A program made the position numbers and the translations under genes. From Pseudomonas lactis (GTDB taxonomy: Bacteria; Pseudomonadota; Gammaproteobacteria; Pseudomonadales; Pseudomonadaceae): a stretch of 64,000 nucleotides of DNA. This document shows positions 1 to 8,476 of the stretch, one piece after another. Within the stretch, counting starts at the first letter, position 1. The number at the start of each line of letters is the position of its first letter. The DNA lies in the NCBI RefSeq assembly GCF_001439845.1, contig NZ_JYLO01000021.1:1-64000 (forward strand). Reading direction: 5' to 3'. Below the pieces are notes generated by a model. The model had not been told where the DNA came from. It made no database searches and saw only the letters and a list, made by a program, of their open reading frames with translations.

Positions 1-247
1 CCTCGCTTAGGCTCGGTGTGCCCGAACGCAGGCTTGAATCCGTGGGCCGCCGCCACGCGCCATCCATGGCGCGGGGCGGCTAACCCGGCGTCCTGCCAGG
101 TTACCCACGAATTCAAGCCTGCGTTCGGCCAGCGTGGTTTAACGGGGCGCCTGAGATCAAGATCACAAGCAGATCAAGAGCAAGATCAAGAGCGGCTCGC
201 TTCGCATCGTGGTTACTCGGCTGCTATCGCAGGCAAGCCACACAGGG
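1..247. repeat. Composite intergenic repeat, copy 1 (cut by window edge)
   Basis: Nearly the same sequence recurs at 22088-22350, and parts of it recur inverted at 41832-42284. It contains the inverted pair around GAACGCAGGCTTGAATCCG and its partner near 110-130, an inner GCGCCATCCATGGCGC palindrome, and a TATCGCAGGCAAGCC REP half at about 226-240. No credible gene lies here. A long reading frame crossing it is the antisense shadow of quiP. Confidence 0.75.
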
Positions 248-276
248 TTATCCGGTTTCGTCAGTGGAAACCCGGT

Positions 277-2718
277 TTACTTACCAGGCGTCAGGGTCAA
301 CCTTGTCTTGCCGTACACCTTCTCAAAGTTCTGCGGCTGCATCGGAAAGCTCAGATATTGCGCCTTCAACGACGGGTCGATGCCGTTGGCATAGTTCGGG
401 CTGGCCGGGTTGCCGGATTGGCCGATGCCGCTCTGGCCCATCATTGGTTCCGCCTGGCCGAAGTCGATGATCATGCGCAGCGCCGATACTTGGGTCGCGT
501 TGAAATCCTGGCCCCAGGTGTACGGTGCCGGGTTCAGGGTGTTGTGATCGCCACCGCTGGCGAAGGGGCCGCGGATGACCTGGCCGCTGGTATTTTTCCA
601 TGTGGTGCTGTGCAGCTTGCCCCACTGCCAGGCCTTGTGATCGGCGCCCAATTGGCTGTCGCCAGTAGTGATGGCGGCGGCCAGGGTGCGGGCCAGGATC
701 GCGGGTTTGTCTTCTTTTTGCGCGGTACGCGTGTCATCCCAGAATGGGCTGTCTTCACGGCCCAGCAGGTGGTCGGCGATGGCCGAGTAGGACAGGCTGA
801 CGTTGCTGACGAAGGCTTTCCAGCTGGCGCTGTTTTCCGGGCCGAGTTTGTCGAGGAAGATCTGCCGGGCGCTTTCTTGCAGGAACAGTTCATAGATCGC
901 CGCGTCAGCCGAGGTGGTCGCCAGTCGACCATCGAAGGCCATCAGGCGGTCGAGCGCTTCGCGGGCCTTGGCGCGTTCCGCTGCCGGCAATGCATCGATG
1001 GCCTGCTTGAGGGGCAGGGCCATACCCGGCGCCTGGAACATGTTCTTGAGCTTGGCGGCGAAGAGGGTGGTCTGGTCGTATTGCATGGCGATCAGGCTGC
1101 GGCTGTCATGCTTGCCAGCGTTGGCCAGTTGCGCCAGGCGTTCGCTGCGCTCCGGTGCATCCCAGGCGTTGGACAGTTGCATGCCGTAGCCACGCGGTGC
1201 GGTGCGCTGGTTGGCGGTGCCGATCCAGCCCTGGGCCGGGTCTTGGTCGTACGGGTGCAGCATCGCGTCGGCGTAGCCGTCCCAGTCAAAGCGCGTGTCC
1301 CAGCCCGGCGATGGCAACAGGCCTTCGCCTTCTCGGCGGTTGGGGAAGCGGCCGGTGACTTGCCAGCCGATGTTGCTGGCGTCGGCGAAGATCATGTTCA
1401 AGGCTATGGCGCGAATCTCGCGGGTGGCATCCGAGGCTTTGCCAGCGTTTTGTGCGCGGGACAGGTCGAAGAATGCATCCAGGCTCTTGTCGTCCTTGAA
1501 GTCGGCGGTTTGCAAGGCCAGGCCAAGACCGCTGGTGAGCGCCTGGCTGCTGTTGAGCAGGGCGCCGTGGCGGGTTTCGTACACCACTTCGCGAATCGAG
1601 CGCTGGCCCTTGATGAAGAAGGTTTCGTTGCGCACGCCGGCCGGCATCCATTTGCCGTTGTTCTCGTAGTACAGCGCGTTGCCCTGGCGTTTGACCTTCT
1701 CCAGGAACAGGTCCTGGGTGTCGCCCTTGACCGCGCTCATGCTCCACGCCACTTTGCCGTTGAAACCGGAGAGCAGGGTCGGCAGGCCGGCAATCGAAGC
1801 ACCGGCGGCCTGGTATTTGGGCGCACGAATCTGCACGTAGTTCCACGGCGACGGTGCTTGTGGCTGCGCGGCGATGTCGTTGGCCAACAGGCTCTTGGCG
1901 CTGCGGCTGCGTTGCGGGCCAATGGCCCAGTTGCTTGAGGTGGTGACGCTCAGGGCGTTGAGGCTGCGCAATTGCTGGCCTACGGTTTCCAGCCCGGCGA
2001 GGCCGGTGATCTGGCTCAGGTTGACGCCTTTGAGCTTGTCGGCTTCGGCCAGCGGGACAGGTTCGTCCGGTGCGCTTGGGGTGAGCCAGGCGAGTTTGTC
2101 GACGCCGACCTTTTGCGCCAGCACCAGGGACGAGAGCTCCCCCTGCAGGTTGCTCGACTGGCTGAAATTGAGCAGGCAGAACAGCAGCGCCGAATCTTCC
2201 GGCTTCCAGTACTCGGGCTTGTAGCCGCTCTGGGCCAGGTCCGCCGGCAGCTTGTCGCGGTAGCGGAACAGGTAGGCGTTGACGCCTCGGGCATACACTT
2301 CAAAGAAGCGTTTGAGGCGTGGCGATGAGGCATTGTACAACTCGCCAGCGCTTTTCTTGAGGTTGACCGCCCGCATGAAGCGGTCGACATCCAGCACTTG
2401 CGGGCCCGACATTTCCGCCAGACGGCCCTGAGCCAGCAGGCGCAGAGTGACCATCTGGGTGATGCGGTCGCTGGCGTGCACGTAACCGAGGCTGAACAGA
2501 GCGTCGTGGAAAGTGTTGCTTTCGATCAGCGGCATGCCTTGGGCATTGCGGCGCACCGACACATTCTGTGCCAGGCCCTTGATCGGCTGCACGCCAGCAA
2601 CGGGCGGCAGGGTGTCCTGGGTGTTCTGGAGCTGGCAACCGGCCAGGCCCAAGGCACTGACCACTGCCGCGGCAACGCCGAACCGGGGAAGAAAATGTAA
2701 GAGGGCTGGCGAGGCCAT
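277..2718 (-). CDS. quiP: Penicillin-amidase family acylase, probable acyl-homoserine-lactone acylase QuiP
   Basis: This Ntn-hydrolase of 813 residues probably cleaves the amide bond of long-chain N-acyl-homoserine lactones in the periplasm. The N-terminus has a lipoprotein-like segment ending LGLAGC (Cys28). The alpha chain and spacer run to about residue 260. The motif TTSSNWAIGP follows, where the Ser before Asn (about residue 262) is the expected self-exposed N-terminal nucleophile of the beta chain. The ATG has a good upstream GCAGGAG. Family membership is clear from the motif and length. The QuiP identity rests on gene context (quiP, then SEC-C, YchJ and dinG genes, as in P. aeruginosa) and on known family size; substrate specificity is inferred. 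PvdQ-type acylases are the main alternative. Confidence 0.82.
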   Translation of the reverse strand: MASPALLHFLPRFGVAAAVVSALGLAGCQLQNTQDTLPPVAGVQPIKGLAQNVSVRRNAQGMPLIESNTFHDALFSLGYVHASDRITQMVTLRLLAQGRLAEMSGPQVLDVDRFMRAVNLKKSAGELYNASSPRLKRFFEVYARGVNAYLFRYRDKLPADLAQSGYKPEYWKPEDSALLFCLLNFSQSSNLQGELSSLVLAQKVGVDKLAWLTPSAPDEPVPLAEADKLKGVNLSQITGLAGLETVGQQLRSLNALSVTTSSNWAIGPQRSRSAKSLLANDIAAQPQAPSPWNYVQIRAPKYQAAGASIAGLPTLLSGFNGKVAWSMSAVKGDTQDLFLEKVKRQGNALYYENNGKWMPAGVRNETFFIKGQRSIREVVYETRHGALLNSSQALTSGLGLALQTADFKDDKSLDAFFDLSRAQNAGKASDATREIRAIALNMIFADASNIGWQVTGRFPNRREGEGLLPSPGWDTRFDWDGYADAMLHPYDQDPAQGWIGTANQRTAPRGYGMQLSNAWDAPERSERLAQLANAGKHDSRSLIAMQYDQTTLFAAKLKNMFQAPGMALPLKQAIDALPAAERAKAREALDRLMAFDGRLATTSADAAIYELFLQESARQIFLDKLGPENSASWKAFVSNVSLSYSAIADHLLGREDSPFWDDTRTAQKEDKPAILARTLAAAITTGDSQLGADHKAWQWGKLHSTTWKNTSGQVIRGPFASGGDHNTLNPAPYTWGQDFNATQVSALRMIIDFGQAEPMMGQSGIGQSGNPASPNYANGIDPSLKAQYLSFPMQPQNFEKVYGKTRLTLTPGK

Positions 2719-2857
2719 GGCAAAGCTCCTGCGGGGGGTAGCGTCAGTAAAGGCGCTACGTTAGTGAGCGCGGCGAAACGACGCAAGCGGGAGTTTTGGC
2801 AATTGCGTGAGAACTTGAAACAGCCGCCCATTGAGGTGGGGGCTGGTTTAAGGCTTT

Positions 2858-2955
2858 GTAGGAGCGAGCTTGCTCGCGAGAAACCCATGGGCGCTGTGTT
2901 TATTCAGGAAACACGCGTAATCGTTGACGTTTTTCGCGAGCAAGCTCGCTCCTAC
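2858..2955. repeat. REP inverted pair (GGAGCGAGCTTGCTCGCGA type)
   Basis: Two oppositely oriented REP cores, GTAGGAGCGAGCTTGCTCGC and its complement, face each other across about 55 bases. The pair lies between the start of quiP and the end of the SEC-C gene, and can fold into a long hairpin. It is a standard Pseudomonas extragenic palindromic doublet. Confidence 0.85.
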
Positions 2956-2964
2956 ACGTGCGGT

Positions 2965-3165
2965 TTAAGCGCCGTGGCACTTCTTGAATTTCTTCTCGCT
3001 GCCGCACGGGCAGGGGTCGTTGCGACCGACGTCCTTCAACGCATTGCGCACCGGCTCTTGGTGAGCGTGGCCGCAGTTCGGGCCGTGGACATGGCCGTGG
3101 TCGTGATCATGGTGGTCATGATCGTGGTTGCAGTCAGGACCATGGACATGGGGTTGCTGTGTCAT
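2965..3165 (-). CDS. Small His-rich SEC-C motif protein
   Basis: This 66-residue protein has two parts. Residues 1-35 are a His/Asp-rich stretch with two HGPxCxH units, a likely metal-binding region. The C-terminus is a SEC-C motif, NDPCPCGSEKKFKKCHG, which binds zinc in SecA and many small proteins. Its ATG overlaps the stop of the upstream lipoprotein gene by four bases, so the two are translationally coupled. The role is unknown: SEC-C motifs often attach proteins to ribosomes or translocase components, while the His-rich head suggests metal storage or delivery. The SEC-C call is secure; function is inference. Confidence 0.85.
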   Translation of the reverse strand: MTQQPHVHGPDCNHDHDHHDHDHGHVHGPNCGHAHQEPVRNALKDVGRNDPCPCGSEKKFKKCHGA

Positions 3166-3644
3166 CGATGTTGCTCCGGAATAAAATCGCCGGGGATTAT
3201 CTCGCCATTGTGTGCCACCTGCACGTCATTACCGATGAATAATCCGGTTTTCAGTTCGCCTTCCAGACGATAAGGCACGGGCCGGTCGGGATTTTTCAGC
3301 ATCTGCACCACCTCACGCACCTGTGGCCAGAGGTTGGTGCGCACCGAGACCTTGAAGAATTTATGCCCGCGTGGCGGTACGGTCAGCCACTCGTTGGACT
3401 CGCCTTCGGTCAACACCAGGTTGCCCAGGCTGACCTTGTAGACCAGGCCGCGCACGGTCAGGTCGGCGTCGTCGCGGTTGTCCACGCGAAAGTACAGCTT
3501 GAATTTCTGCTCCAGCAGCTTGGCCCGTACCACTTCGACCTTGACCAGGGAAACGTGTGGCGGCGGCGTGTCGTCTTCGAACCAGGACGCGCAGCCGGTC
3601 AGGCCCAGGGTCAACGCCAGCATCAAGCTATACATCCGAAGCAT
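3162..3644 (-). CDS. LEA type 2 (WHy-domain) family lipoprotein
   Basis: The 160-residue product starts with a lipoprotein signal peptide (LALTLGLTGC, Cys18). One beta-rich domain follows, with the pattern of WHy/LEA14 proteins: alternating hydrophobic strands such as KFKLYFRVDNRDDADL and GLVYKVSLGNLVL. Such domains are thought to be stress-associated, but no activity is established. It is probably anchored in the envelope. It overlaps the SEC-C gene by four bases, which indicates an operon. The domain family is recognised from overall pattern rather than catalytic residues. Confidence 0.75.
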   Translation of the reverse strand: MLRMYSLMLALTLGLTGCASWFEDDTPPPHVSLVKVEVVRAKLLEQKFKLYFRVDNRDDADLTVRGLVYKVSLGNLVLTEGESNEWLTVPPRGHKFFKVSVRTNLWPQVREVVQMLKNPDRPVPYRLEGELKTGLFIGNDVQVAHNGEIIPGDFIPEQHR

Positions 3645-3665
3645 GGCGTTTTCCCCGTCCAGTGA

Positions 3666-4136
3666 TTAGAAGTAGCTGGAACAGCACTTCTTGAATTTCT
3701 GCCCACTGCCACACAAACAGGCATCGTTACGTCCGGCCTTCACTTCTACCGTAGGGTCGATGAAGTACCAGCGCCCCTCATTCTGTACGAAAGAAGACTG
3801 CTCGCGGTGACTATGTTCACCAGTAGCGTCATGCCAGCGCGCGGTAAAGGTGACAAAGGCGTGTTCCGGTTGGCCGCCGAACACCTCGGAGCTTTCCACC
3901 TCCAGGCCCAGCCAGGTGCTTTGGGCACTCCAGGCGGCAATGGCGTCGCGGTCCAGGCCGGCCTGTTGCGCAGGCAATGTAGTGGCGACCAGGTAATCGA
4001 CCAGGCCCAGCACATAGGCGCTGTAGCGCGAGCGCATCAACGCGCTGGCGCAGGGGGCCGGGTGGCCGGCGTGATAATGGCCGCAGCAGGCATCCAGCAG
4101 ATTGCCACTGCCGCACGGGCAAATGGATGTACTCAT
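3666..4136 (-). CDS. YchJ family protein with N- and C-terminal SEC-C motifs
   Basis: The start chosen gives 156 residues beginning MSTSICPCGSGNLLDACCG; an upstream extension has no family support. SEC-C zinc motifs lie at both ends (CPCGSGNLLDACC near residue 6, CLCGSGQKFKKCC near the end). Between them is an NTF2-like/YchJ middle domain with RSRYSAYVLGLVDYLVATT. The biochemical role of YchJ proteins is not known. It is the second SEC-C protein within 1 kb, separated only by the LEA lipoprotein, which hints at a shared zinc- or translocation-linked theme. Confidence 0.85.
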   Translation of the reverse strand: MSTSICPCGSGNLLDACCGHYHAGHPAPCASALMRSRYSAYVLGLVDYLVATTLPAQQAGLDRDAIAAWSAQSTWLGLEVESSEVFGGQPEHAFVTFTARWHDATGEHSHREQSSFVQNEGRWYFIDPTVEVKAGRNDACLCGSGQKFKKCCSSYF

Positions 4137-4140
4137 CGGG

Positions 4141-4638
4141 TTACCACCAATACTTTCCGAAGTTTTCCGGGTTGGCCCAGAAGCGGGCGTTGAGCCAGTC
4201 CGGCACCTGTTTATAGTCAAGCAGATCATAGGTAAACAGCGTCAGTACCTGATCATCGCGTTGGAAGCGTTCGCCGGCTTGCAGGGCCAGGGAGAAAAAG
4301 TCGGTGTCCTTCCAGTCGCAGGCGCCCAGGTCGGCCAGCACGGCGATGCGGCTGGCATTGAGGTTACGAATGCCACCGAGCAGGGTCAGGCCTTGGGGTT
4401 TGGTCAGGTGCTCCAGGCAGTCGACCACCAGCGCGAGGTCAAAGCGCTGCACCGCGAGGTCTTCCGACAACGGCCCTGGCGCGGCATAGAACACTTCGGT
4501 GTCCGGGTGCGCAGCTTTGAAGGCATCCAGCGCCGGAAAATGGCTGGCGCCCACTAATAACAGGCGTTTTGGCCTGTGAAGGTCCAGCAGGGCCGCCAAG
4601 GCTTGTTGGGGCGTACGGGCAGAAATTCCAGCGGTCAT
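4141..4638 (-). CDS. Methyltransferase-like hypothetical protein (DUF6231 type)
   Basis: The start at 4638 is chosen because GAGGAT lies at the right distance; it gives 165 residues. The fold looks like a degenerate Rossmann methyltransferase, with RLLLVGASHFPAL as a possible first strand and FDLALVVDCLEHL resembling the D-x-LEHL signature of SAM methyltransferases. The canonical GxGxG loop is missing, so it may not bind SAM. It ends four bases before the ychJ-like start, so co-transcription is likely. I recall this as a Pseudomonas-conserved protein of unknown function. Confidence 0.7.
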   Translation of the reverse strand: MTAGISARTPQQALAALLDLHRPKRLLLVGASHFPALDAFKAAHPDTEVFYAAPGPLSEDLAVQRFDLALVVDCLEHLTKPQGLTLLGGIRNLNASRIAVLADLGACDWKDTDFFSLALQAGERFQRDDQVLTLFTYDLLDYKQVPDWLNARFWANPENFGKYWW

Positions 4639-4817
4639 TGCAGATCCTCGCATCAAGACCGTAGAGACTAGCGCGGCTGGGCGCGTGGGCCTAGAGCGCG
4701 GCGGTCGATAGCCGCCGGGGGAGAACTGAAGTTTTTTGATCCTTCACTGGCAAATCGCCTGTAGAAGTCGTTACTGTGCGCTCAAAGAAAAATTTGAAAA
4801 CACTCAGGAGCCCCATG

Positions 4818-5576
4818 ATGCGTAAGGTTTTTCTGCTGGCCCTGTTGGTCAGCCCCGTTGCCCTGGCCCAGAGCGTCAGTGTCGAAACCAATTCATTGAT
4901 GCGCTTGCCCAGCAGCACCAGCGTGTTGCAGCTCGAGCGTCTGGACGTGGCGGATTACGGCACCTTGCTGATTCCGGCCACCATCAGCCAGGTTACGGTG
5001 GATGAGCTGCACTTGGGGCGCGACGCACGCATCACCATTGTTCCCGGCAATACCGCACTGCAAATGCAAGTGCGCGATGCGCAGTTGGAGCACGGTAGCC
5101 AGATCACCTCTCGGGGCGCTCCCGGCACCCACGAAAAACCCGCCAAGGCTGGGCGTGACTTGACGTTGCGCATTAATTCGCTGACCGCCGAAGCGCTGTC
5201 GGTGGATGCCCGTGGCGGCGCCGGCGCCCAAGGGTATGCGGGCCTGGACGGTGCCAACGGCGTGGACCCAGGTTGCACCTGGGGTTCAGCCGGGCGCGGT
5301 TTTAATGGCGATAACGGCGGCGATGGCCGGCCAGGGGCAGCGGGCGCGCAGGTACGTCTGGAGTTGCCGCAGGCGTTCCCGGCTGAACAGATCAAGGTCT
5401 GGGTCGATGGCGGGCCCGGTGGCCTGGCTGGGGTTGCGGGCAAACCCGGCAAGGGCGGGCAGTCCAAGGGCTGCCTGGTATACCGCGCGGACGGCGGCGA
5501 AAAGGGCCGGCCAGGGTTGGAGGGGCAACCGGGGCCGGCTGGGCCTGCGGGGTCTGTGACCATCCAGCGGCTCTGA
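4818..5576 (+). CDS. Collagen-like secreted protein
   Basis: A signal peptide (MRKVFLLALLVSPVALAQ) precedes about 110 residues of beta-rich sequence resembling an OMP/adhesin-like polymer of short strands. A Gly-rich C-terminal part follows with many G-x-x and G-x-x-G triplets (GAGAQGYAGLDGANG, GGPGGLAGVAGKPGKGG, GLEGQPGPAGPAG). Two ATGs are adjacent (4815 and 4818); the second has the better spacing to CAGGAG at 4805. Collagen-like repeats without hydroxyproline can still form triple helices in bacteria, but the triplets here are interrupted. Function is unknown; surface or periplasmic location is inferred. It stands alone, divergent from the DUF6231-type gene. Confidence 0.75.
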   Translation: MRKVFLLALLVSPVALAQSVSVETNSLMRLPSSTSVLQLERLDVADYGTLLIPATISQVTVDELHLGRDARITIVPGNTALQMQVRDAQLEHGSQITSRGAPGTHEKPAKAGRDLTLRINSLTAEALSVDARGGAGAQGYAGLDGANGVDPGCTWGSAGRGFNGDNGGDGRPGAAGAQVRLELPQAFPAEQIKVWVDGGPGGLAGVAGKPGKGGQSKGCLVYRADGGEKGRPGLEGQPGPAGPAGSVTIQRL

Positions 5577-5586
5577 TTCGCCTGGC

Positions 5587-5667
5587 CTTACGCTATCGCG
5601 GGCAAGCCCGGCTCCCACATTTGGAATGCATTCCAGTGTGGGAGCCGGGCTTGCCCGCGATAGCGGT
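5587..5667. repeat. REP inverted pair
   Basis: CGCTATCGCGGGCAAGCCCG and its complement face each other across a short spacer with its own palindrome (TTGGAATGCATTCCA). It lies between the convergent collagen-like and CopD-type genes and could end transcription from both sides. Confidence 0.85.
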
Positions 5668-5679
5668 GTAAGGCTCGCC

Positions 5680-6144
5680 TCAGAACATCGGCCGAGCCGA
5701 AGCCACTGCCACCACCACCAATCCGACAATCAAGTTAATCCCCACCAACTTGCGAATCTGCCCCAGCGCAGCCGCGCCCGCCGGCCAATCTTCAGCCGCC
5801 ACCGCTGCCTTCAGCTCCGGGAATTTCAACGCCTGGATGCGGATAAACAGCGCCGTCATCACCAGGTACAAGCCCATCATCACCTGCACATAACGCGGCG
5901 CCGTTTCAAAACCACTGAAGCGCAGGTGCAGCAAACCCATGCCGCTGATCGGCAAAAGCACCACCGCCACCCATACCCACACAAAAAAACGTTGAAACAC
6001 ATTTGCCCATAGCTTGAGCCGGGCAGGGCCCTCAAGTGCCGCCATGGCGGCGGGGCGCAGGATCATCCAGGCGAAAAACATACCGCCGACCCAGATCAAG
6101 GCGGCCAGTACATGCAGGGTATAAGCGAGGCTAAACGCGGTCAT
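5680..6144 (-). CDS. CopD-domain family membrane protein
   Basis: The 154-residue integral membrane protein has four predicted helices: AYTLHVLAALIWVGGMFFAW, WVWVAVVLLPISGMGLL, VMMGLYLVMTALFI and GINLIVGLVVVAVASA. The pattern H-x5-IWVGGMFFAW near the N-terminus is typical of the CopD/YozB-like family. In larger copper proteins this domain takes part in copper handling, but stand-alone copies are uncharacterised. It is convergent with the collagen-like gene and divergent from dinG. Confidence 0.75.
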   Translation of the reverse strand: MTAFSLAYTLHVLAALIWVGGMFFAWMILRPAAMAALEGPARLKLWANVFQRFFVWVWVAVVLLPISGMGLLHLRFSGFETAPRYVQVMMGLYLVMTALFIRIQALKFPELKAAVAAEDWPAGAAALGQIRKLVGINLIVGLVVVAVASARPMF

Positions 6145-6243
6145 TGTGGTACTCCGTTCTGCGCGGGATTAATTAGCGGGGTATGATAGCGGCCGATCCG
6201 AACCACTGAAAATTTATCCAGCGTTTTTTGCGCCCGACTATCC

Positions 6244-8388
6244 ATGATCAGCACTGAACTCAAAACCACGATCCAGGGCGCCTATTCGCGTTTTCTCGAA
6301 GCCAAAAGCTTGAAACCGCGCTACGGTCAACGCCTGATGATCGCCGAAGTGGCAAAAGTCCTCGGGGATATCGACACCGACGACGAAGGCCGCCGCGAGG
6401 GTGAGCCTGCGGTAGTAGCCGTCGAGGCCGGTACCGGTACCGGCAAGACCGTGGCCTACAGCCTGGCCGCGATCCCCACGGCCAAGGCCGCTGGCAAGCG
6501 CCTGGTGATCGCCACCGCCACCGTCGCGCTGCAAGAGCAGATTGTCTACAAAGACTTGCCCGACCTGATGCGCAACAGCGGCTTGAGCTTTACCTTCGCC
6601 CTGGCCAAGGGCCGTGGCCGCTACATGTGCCTGTCCAAGCTCGACGTATTGCTGCAGGAAGGCCACGCCCAAACCGCCACCGCCTCCTTGTTCGAAGAAG
6701 AAGGCTTCAAGATCGAGGTGGATGAGGTCAGCCAGAAGCTGTTTACCAGCATGATCGAGAAGCTGGCCGGCAACAAATGGGACGGCGACCGCGACAGCTG
6801 GCCCACTGCCCTGGAAGACTCCGACTGGGCGCGCCTGACCACCGATCACAGCCAATGCACCAACCGCCACTGCCCCAACTTCGGCCAGTGCGCCTTCTAC
6901 AAGGCGCGCGAAGGCATGGGCAAAGTGGACGTCATCGTCACCAACCACGACATGGTATTGGCTGACCTGGCCTTGGGCGGCGGTGCGGTACTGCCCGACC
7001 CCCGCGACACCCTCTACGTCTTCGACGAGGGTCACCACCTGCCAGACAAGGCCATTGGCCATTTCGCCCATTACACGCGCCTGCGTTCCACGGCCGACTG
7101 GCTGGAAACCACCGCCAAGAATCTCACCAAGTTGCTGGCCCAGCACCCGTTACCCGGCGACCTGGGCAAGCTGATCGAGCAAGTGCCGGAGCTGGCGCGC
7201 GAGATCAAGACCCAGCAGCAGTTCATGTTCAGCGCCTGCGAGCAGGTGGCGGACTTCAAGCCCGGTGAAGACGTCGAGGGCCGCGAGCGCCCGCGCCATC
7301 GTTTTGTCGGCGGGATGATCCCCGAGCACATGCGCGAAATGGGCATCGAGCTGAAGAAAGGCTTTTCACGCCTCACCGACCTGTTCACGCGCCTGACGGA
7401 CTTGCTCAAGGAAGGCATGGATGGCGAGGTCAATATCGGCATTGCCAGTAACCAGGCCGAAGAGTGGTACCCCTTGTTCGGCAGCCTGCTGTCTCGTTCC
7501 CAAGGCAATTGGGAGCTGTGGACCGCCTTTACCGTCGAAGACCCGGAAGACAACCCGCCCATGGCCCGTTGGCTGACGCTGTCGGAAAGCGGTGCGCTGT
7601 TCGATATCGAGGTCAACGCCAGTCCGATCCTCGCCGCCGAAATGCTGCGCCGCAACCTGTGGAACGTCGCCTACGGCTGCCTGGTGACCTCGGCCACGCT
7701 GACAGCCCTGGGCACTTTTGACCGCTTCCGCATGCGCGCCGGCCTGCCGAAAAAGGCCGTTACCGCCGTGGTACCCAGCCCATTTCATCACGCTGACGCC
7801 GGCGTGCTGCGGGTGCCAGACCTCAAGGCCGACCCACGGGACGCGGCCGCGCACACGGCGGCGATCATTCGCGATCTGCCGTCGCTGGTGGAAGGCTCCC
7901 GCGGCACCCTGGTGCTGTTCTCGTCGCGCAAGCAGATGCAGGACGTGTTCGACGGCCTCGACCGCGACTGGCGCAAGCAGGTGTTTATCCAGGGCAACCT
8001 GTCCAAACAGGAAACCCTGAACAAGCACAAGGCGCGGGTCGACGGTGGGGATTCCAGCGTGTTGTTCGGCCTGGCCAGCTTTGCCGAAGGCGTGGACTTG
8101 CCCGGCGCTTACTGCGAACACGTGGTGATCGCCAAGATCCCGTTCTCGGTGCCGGATGACCCGGTCGAGGCCGCACTGGCCGAGTGGATTGAAGCCCGAG
8201 GTGGTAACCCGTTTATGGAAATTTCGGTGCCAGATGCTTCACTGAAGCTGGTACAGGCCTGCGGGCGGCTGCTGCGTACCGAAGAAGACCGCGGCACCAT
8301 CACTTTGCTCGATCGGCGCCTGGTTACCCAGCGCTATGGCAAGGCGATCCTCAATGCCTTGCCGCCGTTCAGGCGCGAAATTTCTTAA
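6244..8388 (+). CDS. dinG: ATP-dependent DNA helicase DinG
   Basis: This is a 714-residue XPD-like superfamily 2 helicase, a 5'-to-3' enzyme that resolves R-loops and other structures during replication-transcription conflicts. Walker A is AGTGTGKT (about residues 62-69). The iron-sulfur cluster cysteines are visible at about residues 129, 205, 210 and 216 (YMCLSK and QCTNRHCPNFGQC). The DEGH box is in VFDEGHHLPD. The C-terminal helicase domain includes LVTSATL, LVLFSSRKQM and VQACGRLLRTEEDRG. Length matches the family. The gene is monocistronic, followed by an 88-base gap. Confidence 0.96.
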   Translation: MISTELKTTIQGAYSRFLEAKSLKPRYGQRLMIAEVAKVLGDIDTDDEGRREGEPAVVAVEAGTGTGKTVAYSLAAIPTAKAAGKRLVIATATVALQEQIVYKDLPDLMRNSGLSFTFALAKGRGRYMCLSKLDVLLQEGHAQTATASLFEEEGFKIEVDEVSQKLFTSMIEKLAGNKWDGDRDSWPTALEDSDWARLTTDHSQCTNRHCPNFGQCAFYKAREGMGKVDVIVTNHDMVLADLALGGGAVLPDPRDTLYVFDEGHHLPDKAIGHFAHYTRLRSTADWLETTAKNLTKLLAQHPLPGDLGKLIEQVPELAREIKTQQQFMFSACEQVADFKPGEDVEGRERPRHRFVGGMIPEHMREMGIELKKGFSRLTDLFTRLTDLLKEGMDGEVNIGIASNQAEEWYPLFGSLLSRSQGNWELWTAFTVEDPEDNPPMARWLTLSESGALFDIEVNASPILAAEMLRRNLWNVAYGCLVTSATLTALGTFDRFRMRAGLPKKAVTAVVPSPFHHADAGVLRVPDLKADPRDAAAHTAAIIRDLPSLVEGSRGTLVLFSSRKQMQDVFDGLDRDWRKQVFIQGNLSKQETLNKHKARVDGGDSSVLFGLASFAEGVDLPGAYCEHVVIAKIPFSVPDDPVEAALAEWIEARGGNPFMEISVPDASLKLVQACGRLLRTEEDRGTITLLDRRLVTQRYGKAILNALPPFRREIS

Positions 8389-8476
8389 GCCACTGTGGGC
8401 GGATTCGCCCACTGCGTGGTCTATCTCATCACTATCGTCAGGCCAGTCATCGGCCGTTTGGGAGAACTTTGTTCGT

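Noticed and set aside
16..1938. Long plus-strand open frame of 640 codons
   Set aside because: It runs antisense to quiP, is rich in Ala/Val/Gly/Gln as expected of a GC-rich shadow frame, and shows no domain.
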